Shown here: piece after piece, positions 1-12,489 of the stretch
Layout of the letters: each line of letters opens with the position of its first letter
Position numbering within the stretch: the stretch's first letter is position 1
NCBI GenBank assembly: GCA_964016885.1
Contig: OZ024748.1
Coordinates: 36,968,824 to 37,032,823, forward strand
From: Eledone cirrhosa
Taxonomy: Eukaryota > Mollusca > Cephalopoda > Octopoda > Eledonidae
Direction: 5' to 3'
DNA length: 64,000 nt
The notes under the pieces: model-generated
What the model saw: the letters and a program-made list of their open reading frames with translations, nothing else
Told to the model about the DNA's origin: nothing
The model's database searches: none
Program-made: the position numbers and the translations under genes

Positions 1-426
1 GGAACCAAACTCCCACTGTCACTGCCTCTGTCTCTCCCACTCTCTCATATTACACCAGATCCCAACACAGAGGAACCAAACTCCCACTGTCACTGCTTCT
101 GTCTCTCCCACTCTCTCATATTACACCAGGTCCGAACACAGAGGAACCAAACTCCCACTGTCACTGCTTCTGTCTCTCCCACTCTCTCATATTACACCAG
201 GTCCGAACACAGAGGAACCAAACTCCCACTGTCACTGCCTCTGTCTCCCCCACTCTCTCATATTACACCAGGTCCCAACACAGAGGGACCAAACTCCCAC
301 TGTCACTGCCTCTCTCTCTCCCACTCTCTCATATTACACCAGGTCCCAACACAGAGGAACCAAACTCCCTCTGTCACTGCCTCTGTCTCTCCCACTCTCT
401 CATATTACACCAGGTCCTAACACAGA

Positions 427-497
427 GGTACCAAACTCCCACTGTCACTGCCTCTGTCTCTCCCACTCTCTCATATTACAACAAATCCCAACACAGA
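427..497 (+). repeat. Monomer variant with ACAACAAATCCC
   Basis: This 71-bp unit starts GGTACC and ends CATATTACAACAAATCCC in place of CATATTACACCAGGTCCC. The substitutions sit in the same place in every copy of the type (for example near 1.5, 2.8, 5.6, 6.7, 9.1, 13.8, 16.9, 20.1 and 53.2 kb), so it is one lineage. The GGTACC start is a KpnI recognition sequence absent from the consensus. Confidence 0.88.
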
Positions 498-568
498 GGA
501 ACCAAACTCCCACTGTCACTGCCTCTGTCTCGCCCACTCTCTCACATTACACCAGTTCCCAACACAGA
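498..568 (+). repeat. Monomer variant with CACATTACACCAGTTCCC
   Basis: This 71-bp unit has CTCGCCCAC in place of CTCTCCCAC and ends CACATTACACCAGTTCCC. The CACATT and AGTTCCC changes travel together in many units across the window. The additional CTCGCCC change is confined to copies near 0.53, 5.70, 12.50 and 12.86 kb, and shows that the 12.5-13.9 kb segment was copied from the type of block that starts this window. Confidence 0.88.
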
Positions 569-781
569 GGAACCAAACTCCCACTGTCACTGCATCTGTC
601 TCTCCCACTCTCTCATATTACACCAGGTCCTAACACAGAGGAACCAAACCCCCACTGTCACTGCCTCTCTCTCTCCCACTCTCTCATATTACACCAGGTC
701 CTAACACAGAGGAACCAAACACCCACTGTCACTGCCTCTCTCTCTCCCACTCTCTCATATTACACCAGGTCCTAACACAGA

Positions 782-851
782 GGAACCAAACTCCCACTGT
801 CACTGCCTCCGTCTCTCACACTCTCTCATACTAAACCAGGTCCAACACAGA
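782..851 (+). repeat. 70-bp monomer variant with CATACTAAACC end
   Basis: This unit reads CCTCCGTC in place of CCTCTGTC, has CATACTAAACC in place of CATATTACACC, and has lost one C in GGTCCAACAC, so it is 70 bp. It introduces a TAA. The type recurs dozens of times and is very often followed directly by the other 70-bp type (852-921), so the pair behaves as a linked dimer and is useful for tracing block duplications. Confidence 0.9.
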
Positions 852-921
852 GGAACCAAACTCCCACTGTCACTGCCTCTGTCTCTCCCACTCTCTCATA
901 TACACCAGGTCTGAACACAGA
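852..921 (+). repeat. 70-bp monomer variant with CATATACACC end
   Basis: This unit has lost one T (CATATACACC in place of CATATTACACC) and is followed by a unit starting GGTACGAGAC or GGTATGAAAC instead of GGAACCAAAC. It normally follows the CATACTAAACC variant. The start of the next unit carries a CpG (GGTACGAGAC), which the consensus lacks. The ATG in the GGTATGAAAC form starts many of the repeat-derived open frames. Confidence 0.9.
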
Positions 922-1134
922 GGTACGAGACCCCCACTGTCACTGCCTCTGTCTCTTCCACTCTCTCATTTTACACCAGGTCCCAACACAGAGGTACCAA
1001 ACTCCCACTGTCACTGCCTCTGTCTCTCCCACTCTCTCATATTACAACAAATCGCAACACAGAGGAACCAAACTCCCACTGTCACTGCCTCTGTCTCTCC
1101 CACTCTCTCATATTACACCAGGTCCCAACACAGA

Positions 1135-1205
1135 GGAACCAAACTCCCACTGTCACTGCCTCTGTCTCTCCCACTCTCTCATATTACACCAGGTCCCAAC
1201 ACAGA
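1135..1205 (+). repeat. Representative consensus monomer, 71 bp
   Basis: This unit matches the majority base at every position and serves as the reference for the variants. Three CCC tracts fall at unit positions 12, 36 and 61, giving spacings of 24, 25 and 22 bp across the unit boundary. No TAA, TAG or TGA occurs in any forward frame. The common C-to-T variant in the tail, GGTCCTAACAC, creates a TAA in one frame only, which is why many forward frames end just after Tyr-Tyr-Thr-Arg-Ser. Confidence 0.95.
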
Positions 1206-1276
1206 GGAACCAAACTCCCACTGTCACTGCCTCTGTCTCTCCCACTCTCTCATGTTACACCAGGTCCCAACACAGA

Positions 1277-1346
1277 GGAACCAAACTCCACTGTCACTGC
1301 CTCTGTCTCTCCCACTCTCTCATATTAGACCAGGTCCTAACACAGA
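1277..1346 (+). repeat. 70-bp monomer variant with AAACTCCACTG
   Basis: One C is missing from the first CCC tract (AAACTCCACTG), giving a 70-bp unit. The preceding unit ends CATGTTACACC and this one ends CATATTAGACC. The trio is a compact marker recurring near 2.5, 6.4, 7.7, 8.8, 10.1, 13.5, 16.7, 17.7, 19.9, 20.8, 27.4, 28.4, 35.9, 36.9 and 43.1 kb, and it was used to set block offsets. Confidence 0.9.
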
Positions 1347-3612
1347 GGAACCAAACTCCCACTGTCACTGCCTCTGTCTCTCCCACTCTCTCACATTACA
1401 CCAGTTCCCAACACAGAGGAACCAAACTCCCACTGTCACTGCCTCTGTCTCTTCCACTCTTTCATATTACACCAGGTCCCAACACAGAGGTACCAAACTC
1501 CCACTGTCACTGCCTCTGTCTCTCCCACTCTCTCATATTACAACAAATCCCAACACAGAGGAACCAAACTCCCACTGTCACTGCCTCTGTCTCTCCCACT
1601 CTCTCATATTAGACTAGGTCCTAACACAGAGGAACCAAACTCCCACTCTCACTGCCTCTGTCTCTCCCACTCTCTCATATACACCACGTCCGAACACAGA
1701 GGTATGAAACCCCCACTGTCACTGCCTCTGTCTCTCCCACTCTCTCATATTACACCAGGTCCTAACACAGAGGAACCAAACTCCCACTGTCACTGCCTCT
1801 GTCTCTCCCACTCTCTCATATTACACCAGGTCCTAACACAGAGGAACCAAACTCCCACTGTCACTGCCTCTGTCTCTCCCACTCTCTCATATTACATCAG
1901 GTCCTAACACAGAGGAACCAAACTCCCACTGTCACCGCCTCTGTCTCTCCCACTCTCTCATATTACACCAGGTCCCAACACAGAGGAACCAAACTCCCAT
2001 TGTCACTGCCTCTGTCTCTCCCACTCTCTCATATTACACCACGTCCTAACACAGAGGAACCAAAACCCCACTGTCACTGCATCTCTCTCTCCCACTCTCT
2101 CATATTACACCAGGTCCTAACACAGAGGAACCGAACTCCCACTGTCACTGCCTCCGTCTCTCACACTCTCTCATACTAAACCAGGTCCAACACAGAGGAA
2201 CCAAACTCCCACTGTCACTGCCTCTGTCTCTCCCACTCTCTCATATACACCAGGTCTGAACACAGAGGTACGAGACCCCCACTGTCACTGCCTCTGTCTC
2301 TTCCACTCTCTCATTTTACACCTGGTCCTAACGCAGAGGAACCAAACTCCCACTGTCACTGCCTCTGTCTCTCCCACTCTCTCATATTACACCAGGTCCC
2401 AACAGAGAGGAACCAAACTCCCACTGTCACTCCCTCTGTCTCTCCCACTCTCTCATATTACACCAGGTCCCAACACAGAGGAACCAAACTCCCACTGTCA
2501 CTGCCTCTGTCTCTCCCACTCTCTCATGTTACACCAGGTCCCAACACAGAGGAACCAAACTCCACTGTCACTGCCTCTGTCTCTCCCACTCTCTCATATT
2601 AGACCAGGTCCTAACACAGAGGACCCAAACTCCCACTGTCACTGCCTCTGTCTCTCCCACGCTCTCACATTACACCAGTTCCCAACACAGAGGAACCAAA
2701 CTCCCACTGTCACTGCCTCTGTCTCTCCCACTCTCTCATATTACACCAGGTCCCAACACAGAGGTACCAAACTCCCACTGTCACTGCCTCTGTCTCTCCC
2801 ACTCTCTCATATTACAACAAATCCCAACACAGAGGAACCAAACTCCCACTGTCACTGCCTCTGTCTCTCCCACTCTCTCATATTAGACTAGGTCCTAACA
2901 CAGAGGAACCAAACTCCCACTCTCACTGCCTCTGTCTCTCCCACTCTCTCACATTACACCAGTTCCCAACACAGAGGAACCAAACTCCCACTGTCACTGC
3001 CTCTGTCTCTCCGACACTCTCATATTACACCAGGTCCTAACACAGAGGTACCAAACTCCCACTGTCAGTGCCTCCGTCTCTCCCACTCTCTCATACTAAA
3101 CCGGGTCCAACACAGAGGAACCAAACTCCTACTGTCACTGCCTCTGTCTCTCCCACTCTCTCATATACACCACGTCCGAACACAGAGGTATGAAACCCCC
3201 ACTGTCACTGCCTCTGTCTCTCCCACTCTCTCATATTACACCAGGTCCTAACACAGAGGAACCAAACTCCCACTGTCACTGCCTCTGTCTCTCCCACTCT
3301 CTCATATTACACCAGGTCCTAACACAGAGGAACCAAACTCCCACTGTCACTGCCTCTGTCTCTCCCACTCTCTCATATTACACCAGGTCCTAACACAGAG
3401 GAACCAAACTCCCACTGTCACTGCCTCTGTCTCTCCCACTCTCTCATATTACACCAGGTCCCAACACAGAGGAACCAAACTCCCACTGTCACTGCCTCTG
3501 TCTCTCCCACTCTCTCATATTACACCAGGTCCCAACACAGAGGAACCAAACTACCACTGTCACTGCCTCTGTCTCCCCCACTCTCTCATATTACACCAGG
3601 TCCCAACACAGA

Positions 3613-3684
3613 GGAACCAAACTCCCACTGTCACTATCCTCTGTCTCTCCCACTCTCTCATATTACACCAGGTCCTAACACAGA
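3613..3684 (+). repeat. 72-bp monomer variant with CACTATCCTCTG
   Basis: The unit reads CACTATCCTCTG where the consensus reads CACTGCCTCTG, a net gain of 1 bp. The same change appears near 11.2, 18.7, 21.8, 22.4, 24.7, 26.3, 29.4, 30.0, 30.9, 33.2, 34.8, 37.9, 38.5, 40.8, 44.0, 44.3, 47.1, 47.4, 53.9 and 60.4 kb. It therefore arose once and spread with the blocks. Confidence 0.88.
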
Positions 3685-4109
3685 GGAACCAAACCCCCAC
3701 TGTCACTGCCTCTCTCTCTCCCACTCTCTCACATTACACCAGTTCCCAACACAGAGGGACCAAACTCGCACTGTCACTGCCTCTCTCTCTCCCACTCTCT
3801 CATATTAAACCAGGTCCCAACACAGAGGACCCGAACTCCCACTGTCATTGCCTCTGTCTCTCCCACTCGCTCATATTACACCAGGCCCTAACACAGAGGA
3901 ACCAAACTCCCACTGTGACTGCCTCTGTCTCTCCCACTCTCTCACATTACACCAGTTCCCAACACAGAGGAACCAAACTCCCACTGTCACTGCCTCTCTC
4001 TCTCCCACTCTCTCATATTACACCAGGTCCTAACACAGAGGAACCAAACTCCCACTGTCACTGCCTCCGTCTCTCCCACTCTCTCATACTAAACCAGGTC
4101 CAACACAGA

Positions 4110-4182
4110 GGAACCAAACTCCCACTTTCACTGCCTCTCTCTCTCTACCACTCTCTCATATTAGACCAGGTCCTAACACAGA
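4110..4182 (+). repeat. 73-bp monomer variant with extended CT run
   Basis: A two-base expansion in the CT-rich stretch (GCCTCTCTCTCTCTACCACT) makes this unit 73 bp. It also carries CACTTTCACTG. It recurs once, at 11690-11762, exactly 7580 bp away. The corresponding units in family B keep TACCACTC but lack the extra CT, so the expansion is specific to family A. Confidence 0.85.
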
Positions 4183-5173
4183 GGAACCAAACTCCCTCTG
4201 TCACTGCCTCTGTCTCTCCCACTCTCTCATATTACACCAGGTCCTAACACAGAGGAACCAAACTCCCACTGTCACTGCCTCTGTCTCTCCCACTCTCTCA
4301 TATTACACCAAATCCCAACACAGAGGAACCAAACTCCCACTGTAACTGCCTCTGTCTCTCCCACTCTCTCATATTACACCAGGTCCTAACACAGAGGAAC
4401 CAAACCCCCACTGTCACTGCCACTCTCTCTCCCACTCTCTCATATTACACCAGGTCCTAACACAGAGGAACCAAACACCCACTGTCACTGCCTCTCTCTC
4501 TCCCACTCGCTCATATTACACCAGGTCCTAACACAGAGGAACCGAACTCCCACTGTCACTGCCTCCGTCTCTCACACTCTCTCATACTAAACCAGGTTCA
4601 ACACAGAGGAACCAAACTCCCACTGTCACTGCTTCTGTCTCTCCCACTCTCTCATATACACCAGGTCTGAACACAGAGGTACGAGACCCCCACTGTCACT
4701 GCCTCTGTCTCTTCCACTCTCTCATATTACACCAGGTCCTAACACAGAGGAACCAAACTCCCACTGTCACTGCTTCTGTCTCTCCCACTCTCTCATATTA
4801 CACCAGGTCCGAACACAGAGGAACCAAACTCCCACTGTCACTGCCTCTGTCTCTCCCACTCTCTCATATTACAACAAATCCCAACACAGAGGAACCAAAC
4901 TCCCACTGTGACTGCCTCTGTCTCTCCCACTCTCTCACATTACACCAGTTCCCAACACAGAGGAACCAAACTCCCACTGTCACTGCCTCTGTCTCTCCCA
5001 CACTCTCATATGACACCAGGTCCTAACACAGAGGTACCAAACTCCCACTGTCACTGCCTCCGTCTCTCCCACTCTCTCATACTAAACCAGGTCCAATACA
5101 GAGGAACCAAACTCCCTCTGTCACTGCCTCTGTCTCTCCCACTCTCTCATATTACACCAGGTCCTAACACAGA

Positions 5174-8100
5174 GGAATCAAACTCCCACTGTCACTGCCT
5201 CTGTCTCTCCCACTCTCTCATATTACACCAGATCCCAACACAGAGGAACCAAACTCCCACTGTCACTGCTTCTGTCTCTCCCACTCTCTCATATTACACC
5301 AGGTCCGAACACAGAGGAACCAAACTCCCACTGTCACTGCTTCTGTCTCTCCCACTCTCTCATATTACACCAGGTCCGAACACAGAGGAACCAAACTCCC
5401 ACTGTCACTGCCTCTGTCTCCCCCACTCTCTCATATTACACCAGGTCCCAACACAGAGGGACCAAACTCCCACTGTCACTGCCTCTCTCTCTCCCACTCT
5501 CTCATATTACACCAGGTCCCAACACAGAGGAACCAAACTCCCTCTGTCACTGCCTCTGTCTCTCCCACTCTCTCATATTACACCAGGTCCTAACACAGAG
5601 GTACCAAACTCCCACTGTCACTGCCTCTGTCTCTCCCACTCTCTCATATTACAACAAATCCCAACACAGAGGAACCAAACTCCCACTGTCACTGCCTCTG
5701 TCTCGCCCACTCTCTCACATTACACCAGTTCCCAACACAGAGGAACCAAACTCCCACTGTCACTGCATCTGTCTCTCCCACTCTCTCATATTACACCAGG
5801 TCCTAACACAGAGGAACCAAACCCCCACTGTCACTGCCTCTCTCTCTCCCACTCTCTCATATTACACCAGGTCCTAACACAGAGGAACCAAACACCCACT
5901 GTCACTGCCTCTCTCTCTCCCACTCTCTCATATTACACCAGGTCCTAACACAGAGGAACCAAACTCCCACTGTCACTGCCTCCGTCTCTCACACTCTCTC
6001 ATACTAAACCAGGTCCAACACAGAGGAACCAAACTCCCACTGTCACTGCCTCTGTCTCTCCCACTCTCTCATATACACCAGGTCTGAACACAGAGGTACG
6101 AGACCCCCACTGTCACTGCCTCTGTCTCTTCCACTCTCTCATTTTACACCAGGTCCCAACACAGAGGTACCAAACTCCCACTGTCACTGCCTCTGTCTCT
6201 CCCACTCTCTCATATTACAACAAATCGCAACACAGAGGAACCAAACTCCCACTGTCACTGCCTCTGTCTCTCCCACTCTCTCATATTACACCAGGTCCCA
6301 ACACAGAGGAACCAAACTCCCACTGTCACTGCCTCTGTCTCTCCCACTCTCTCATATTACACCAGGTCCCAACACAGAGGAACCAAACTCCCACTGTCAC
6401 TGCCTCTGTCTCTCCCACTCTCTCATGTTACACCAGGTCCCAACACAGAGGAACCAAACTCCACTGTCACTGCCTCTGTCTCTCCCACTCTCTCATATTA
6501 GACCAGGTCCTAACACAGAGGAACCAAACTCCCACTGTCACTGCCTCTGTCTCTCCCACTCTCTCACATTACACCAGTTCCCAACACAGAGGAACCAAAC
6601 TCCCACTGTCACTGCCTCTGTCTCTTCCACTCTTTCATATTACACCAGGTCCCAACACAGAGGTACCAAACTCCCACTGTCACTGCCTCTGTCTCTCCCA
6701 CTCTCTCATATTACAACAAATCCCAACACAGAGGAACCAAACTCCCACTGTCACTGCCTCTGTCTCTCCCACTCTCTCATATTAGACTAGGTCCTAACAC
6801 AGAGGAACCAAACTCCCACTCTCACTGCCTCTGTCTCTCCCACTCTCTCATATACACCACGTCCGAACACAGAGGTATGAAACCCCCACTGTCACTGCCT
6901 CTGTCTCTCCCACTCTCTCATATTACACCAGGTCCTAACACAGAGGAACCAAACTCCCACTGTCACTGCCTCTGTCTCTCCCACTCTCTCATATTACACC
7001 AGGTCCTAACACAGAGGAACCAAACTCCCACTGTCACTGCCTCTGTCTCTCCCACTCTCTCATATTACATCAGGTCCTAACACAGAGGAACCAAACTCCC
7101 ACTGTCACCGCCTCTGTCTCTCCCACTCTCTCATATTACACCAGGTCCCAACACAGAGGAACCAAACTCCCATTGTCACTGCCTCTGTCTCTCCCACTCT
7201 CTCATATTACACCACGTCCTAACACAGAGGAACCAAAACCCCACTGTCACTGCATCTCTCTCTCCCACTCTCTCATATTACACCAGGTCCTAACACAGAG
7301 GAACCGAACTCCCACTGTCACTGCCTCCGTCTCTCACACTCTCTCATACTAAACCAGGTCCAACACAGAGGAACCAAACTCCCACTGTCACTGCCTCTGT
7401 CTCTCCCACTCTCTCATATACACCAGGTCTGAACACAGAGGTACGAGACCCCCACTGTCACTGCCTCTGTCTCTTCCACTCTCTCATTTTACACCTGGTC
7501 CTAACACAGAGGAACCAAACTCCCACTGTCACTGCCTCTGTCTCTCCCACTCTCTCATATTACACCAGGTCCCAACAGAGAGGAACCAAACTCCCACTGT
7601 CACTCCCTCTGTCTCTCCCACTCTCTCATATTACACCAGGTCCCAACACAGAGGAACCAAACTCCCACTGTCACTGCCTCTGTCTCTCCCACTCTCTCAT
7701 GTTACACCAGGTCCCAACACAGAGGAACCAAACTCCACTGTCACTGCCTCTGTCTCTCCCACTCTCTCATATTAGACCAGGTCCTAACACAGAGGACCCA
7801 AACTCCCACTGTCACTGCCTCTGTCTCTCCCACGCTCTCACATTACACCAGTTCCCAACACAGAGGAACCAAACTCCCACTGTCACTGCCTCTGTCTCTC
7901 CCACTCTCTCATATTACACCAGGTCCCAACACAGAGGTACCAAACTCCCACTGTCACTGCCTCTGTCTCTCCCACTCTCTCATGTTACAACAAATCCCAA
8001 CACAGAGGAACCAAACTCCCACTGTCACTGCCTCTGTCTCTCCCACTCTCTCATATTAGACTAGGTCCTAACACAGAGGAACCAAACTCCCACTCTCACT

Positions 8101-8725
8101 GCCTCTGTCTCTCCCACTCTCTCACATTACACCAGTTCTCAACACAGAGGAACCAAACTCCCACTGTCACTGCCTCTGTCTCTCCGACACTCTCATATTA
8201 CACCAGGTCCTAACACAGAGGTACCAAACTCCCACTGTCAGTGCCTCCGTCTCTCCCACTCTCTCATACTAAACCGGGTCCAACACAGAGGAACCAAACT
8301 CCTACTGTCACTGCCTCTGTCTCTCCCACTCTCTCATATACACCACGTCCGAACACAGAGGTATGAAACCCCCACTGTCACTGCCTCTGTCTCTCCCACT
8401 CTCTCATATTACACCAGGTCCTAACACAGAGGAACCAAACTCCCACTGTCACTGCCTCTGTCTCTCCCACTCTCTCATATTACACCAGGTCCTAACACAG
8501 AGGAACCAAACTCCCACTGTCACTGCCTCTGTCTCTCCCACTCTCTCATATTACACCAGGTCCTAACACAGAGGAACCAAACTCCCACTGTCACTGCCTC
8601 TGTCTCTCCCACTCTCTCATATTACACCAGGTCCCAACACAGAGGAACCAAACTCCCACTGTCACTGCCTCTGTCTCTCCCACTCTCTCATATTACACCA
8701 GGTCCCAACACAGAGGAACCAAACT
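5174..8725 (+). repeat. Family A higher-order block, copy A2 (partial)
   Basis: This matches 1-3552 at an offset of 5173 bp with only scattered substitutions, such as CATGTTACAACAAAT near 7981 and AGTTCTC near 8135. The match ends near 8725, where A1 has CTACCACTG and a CTCCCCCAC unit while this copy has consensus bases. The right junction lies between about 8632 and 8725. Confidence 0.85.
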
Positions 8726-11700
8726 CCCACTGTCACTGCCTCTGTCTCTCCCACTCTCTCATATTACACCAGGTCCCAACACAGAGGAACCAAACTCCCA
8801 CTGTCACTGCCTCTGTCTCTCCCACTCTCTCATGTTACACCAGGTCCCAACACAGAGGAACCAAACTCCACTGTCACTGCCTCTGTCTCTCCCACTCTCT
8901 CATATTAGACCAGGTCCTAACACAGAGGAACCAAACTCCCACTGTCACTGCCTCTGTCTCTCCCACTCTCTCACATTACACCAGTTCCCAACACAGAGGA
9001 ACCAAACTCCCACTGTCACTGCCTCTGTCTCTTCCACTCTTTCATATTACACCAGGTCCCAACACAGAGGTACCAAACTCCCACTGTCACTGCCTCTGTC
9101 TCTCCCACTCTCTCATATTACAACAAATCCCAACACAGAGGAACCAAACTCCCACTGTCACTGCCTCTGTCTCTCCCACTCTCTCATATTAGACTAGGTC
9201 CTAACACAGAGGAACCAAACTCCCACTCTCACTGCCTCTGTCTCTCCCACTCTCTCATATACACCACGTCCGAACACAGAGGTATGAAACCCCCACTGTC
9301 ACTGCCTCTGTCTCTCCCACTCTCTCATATTACACCAGGTCCTAACACAGAGGAACCAAACTCCCACTGTCACTGCCTCTGTCTCTCCCACTCTCTCATA
9401 TTACACCAGGTCCTAACACAGAGGAACCAAACTCCCACTGTCACTGCCTCTGTCTCTCCCACTCTCTCATATTACATCAGGTCCTAACACAGAGGAACCA
9501 AACTCCCACTGTCACCGCCTCTGTCTCTCCCACTCTCTCATATTACACCAGGTCCCAACACAGAGGAACCAAACTCCCATTGTCACTGCCTCTGTCTCTC
9601 CCACTCTCTCATATTACACCACGTCCTAACACAGAGGAACCAAAACCCCACTGTCACTGCATCTCTCTCTCCCACTCTCTCATATTACACCAGGTCCTAA
9701 CACAGAGGAACCGAACTCCCACTGTCACTGCCTCCGTCTCTCACACTCTCTCATACTAAACCAGGTCCAACACAGAGGAACCAAACTCCCACTGTCACTG
9801 CCTCTGTCTCTCCCACTCTCTCATATACACCAGGTCTGAACACAGAGGTACGAGACCCCCACTGTCACTGCCTCTGTCTCTTCCACTCTCTCATTTTACA
9901 CCTGGTCCTAACACAGAGGAACCAAACTCCCACTGTCACTGCCTCTGTCTCTCCCACTCTCTCATATTACACCAGGTCCCAACAGAGAGGAACCAAACTC
10001 CCACTGTCACTCCCTCTGTCTCTCCCACTCTCTCATATTACACCAGGTCCCAACACAGAGGAACCAAACTCCCACTGTCACTGCCTCTGTCTCTCCCACT
10101 CTCTCATGTTACACCAGGTCCCAACACAGAGGAACCAAACTCCACTGTCACTGCCTCTGTCTCTCCCACTCTCTCATATTAGACCAGGTCCTAACACAGA
10201 GGACCCAAACTCCCACTGTCACTGCCTCTGTCTCTCCCACGCTCTCACATTACACCAGTTCCCAACACAGAGGAACCAAACTCCCACTGTCACTGCCTCT
10301 GTCTCTCCCACTCTCTCATATTACACCAGGTCCCAACACAGAGGTACCAAACTCCCACTGTCACTGCCTCTGTCTCTCCCACTCTCTCATATTACAACAA
10401 ATCCCAACACAGAGGAACCAAACTCCCACTGTCACTGCCTCTGTCTCTCCCACTCTCTCATATTAGACTAGGTCCTAACACAGAGGAACCAAACTCCCAC
10501 TCTCACTGCCTCTGTCTCTCCCACTCTCTCACATTACACCAGTTCTCAACACAGAGGAACCAAACTCCCACTGTCACTGCCTCTGTCTCTCCGACACTCT
10601 CATATTACACCAGGTCCTAACACAGAGGTACCAAACTCCCACTGTCAGTGCCTCCGTCTCTCCCACTCTCTCATACTAAACCGGGTCCAACACAGAGGAA
10701 CCAAACTCCTACTGTCACTGCCTCTGTCTCTCCCACTCTCTCATATACACCACGTCCGAACACAGAGGTATGAAACCCCCACTGTCACTGCCTCTGTCTC
10801 TCCCACTCTCTCATATTACACCAGGTCCTAACACAGAGGAACCAAACTCCCACTGTCACTGCCTCTGTCTCTCCCACTCTCTCATATTACACCAGGTCCT
10901 AACACAGAGGAACCAAACTCCCACTGTCACTGCCTCTGTCTCTCCCACTCTCTCATATTACACCAGGTCCTAACACAGAGGAACCAAACTCCCACTGTCA
11001 CTGCCTCTGTCTCTCCCACTCTCTCATATTACACCAGGTCCCAACACAGAGGAACCAAACTCCCACTGTCACTGCCTCTGTCTCTCCCACTCTCTCATAT
11101 TACACCAGGTCCCAACACAGAGGAACCAAACTACCACTGTCACTGCCTCTGTCTCCCCCACTCTCTCATATTACACCAGGTCCCAACACAGAGGAACCAA
11201 ACTCCCACTGTCACTATCCTCTGTCTCTCCCACTCTCTCATATTACACCAGGTCCTAACACAGAGGAACCAAACCCCCACTGTCACTGCCTCTCTCTCTC
11301 CCACTCTCTCACATTACACCAGTTCCCAACACAGAGGGACCAAACTCGCACTGTCACTGCCTCTCTCTCTCCCACTCTCTCATATTAAACCAGGTCCCAA
11401 CACAGAGGACCCGAACTCCCACTGTCATTGCCTCTGTCTCTCCCACTCGCTCATATTACACCAGGCCCTAACACAGAGGAACCAAACTCCCACTGTGACT
11501 GCCTCTGTCTCTCCCACTCTCTCACATTACACCAGTTCCCAACACAGAGGAACCAAACTCCCACTGTCACTGCCTCTCTCTCTCCCACTCTCTCATATTA
11601 CACCAGGTCCTAACACAGAGGAACCAAACTCCCACTGTCACTGCCTCCGTCTCTCCCACTCTCTCATACTAAACCAGGTCCAACACAGAGGAACCAAACT

Positions 11701-12489
11701 CCCACTTTCACTGCCTCTCTCTCTCTACCACTCTCTCATATTAGACCAGGTCCTAACACAGAGGAACCAAACTCCCTCTGTCACTGCCTCTGTCTCTCCC
11801 ACTCTCTCATATTACACCAGGTCCTAACACAGAGGAACCAAACTCCCACTGTCACTGCCTCTGTCTCTCCCACTCTCTCATATTACACCAAATCCCAACA
11901 CAGAGGAACCAAACTCCCACTGTAACTGCCTCTGTCTCTCCCACTCTCTCATATTACACCAGGTCCTAACACAGAGGAACCAAACCCCCACTGTCACTGC
12001 CACTCTCTCTCCCACTCTCTCATATTACACCAGGTCCTAACACAGAGGAACCAAACACCCACTGTCACTGCCTCTCTCTCTCCCACTCGCTCATATTACA
12101 CCAGGTCCTAACACAGAGGAACCGAACTCCCACTGTCACTGCCTCCGTCTCTCACACTCTCTCATACTAAACCAGGTTCAACACAGAGGAACCAAACTCC
12201 CACTGTCACTGCTTCTGTCTCTCCCACTCTCTCATATACACCAGGTCTGAACACAGAGGTACGAGACCCCCACTGTCACTGCCTCTGTCTCTTCCACTCT
12301 CTCATATTACACCAGGTCCTAACACAGAGGAACCAAACTCCCACTGTCACTGCTTCTGTCTCTCCCACTCTCTCATATTACACCAGGTCCGAACACAGAG
12401 GAACCAAACTCCCACTGTCACTGCCTCTGTCTCTCCCACTCTCTCATATTACAACAAATCCCAACACAGAGGAACCAAACTCCCACTGT
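8726..12489 (+). repeat. Family A higher-order block, copy A3
   Basis: The first 2.4 kb repeat 6320-8725 at an offset of 2407 bp, and the whole segment matches A1 at an offset of 7580 (5173 + 2407). AGTTCTC is shared with A2 but not with A1, so this part derives from an A2-type copy by a 2407-bp tandem duplication. The match to A1 ends near 12490, where A1 reads CACTGTGACTG and this copy reads CACTGTCACTG and switches to sequence like 491 onward. Confidence 0.83.

Larger units (their letters stand above)
1..5173 (+). repeat. Family A higher-order block, copy A1
   Basis: Bases from position 1 onward recur at an offset of exactly 5173 bp. The AGATCCC variant at 58 reappears at 5231, and the CATGTTACACC marker at 1252 reappears at 6425. 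The block holds about 73 monomers. The true left edge is unknown because the window opens inside the array. A private G (TAACGCAGAGG) at 2333 and AGTTCCC at 2953 distinguish this copy from A2 and A3. It contains only monomers and no gene. Confidence 0.85.

Noticed and set aside
4908..5948. A 346-residue forward open frame as a coding sequence
   Set aside because: The same 71-residue pseudo-repeat. The corresponding positions in other family A copies do not keep the frame open, so it is not conserved even within the array.
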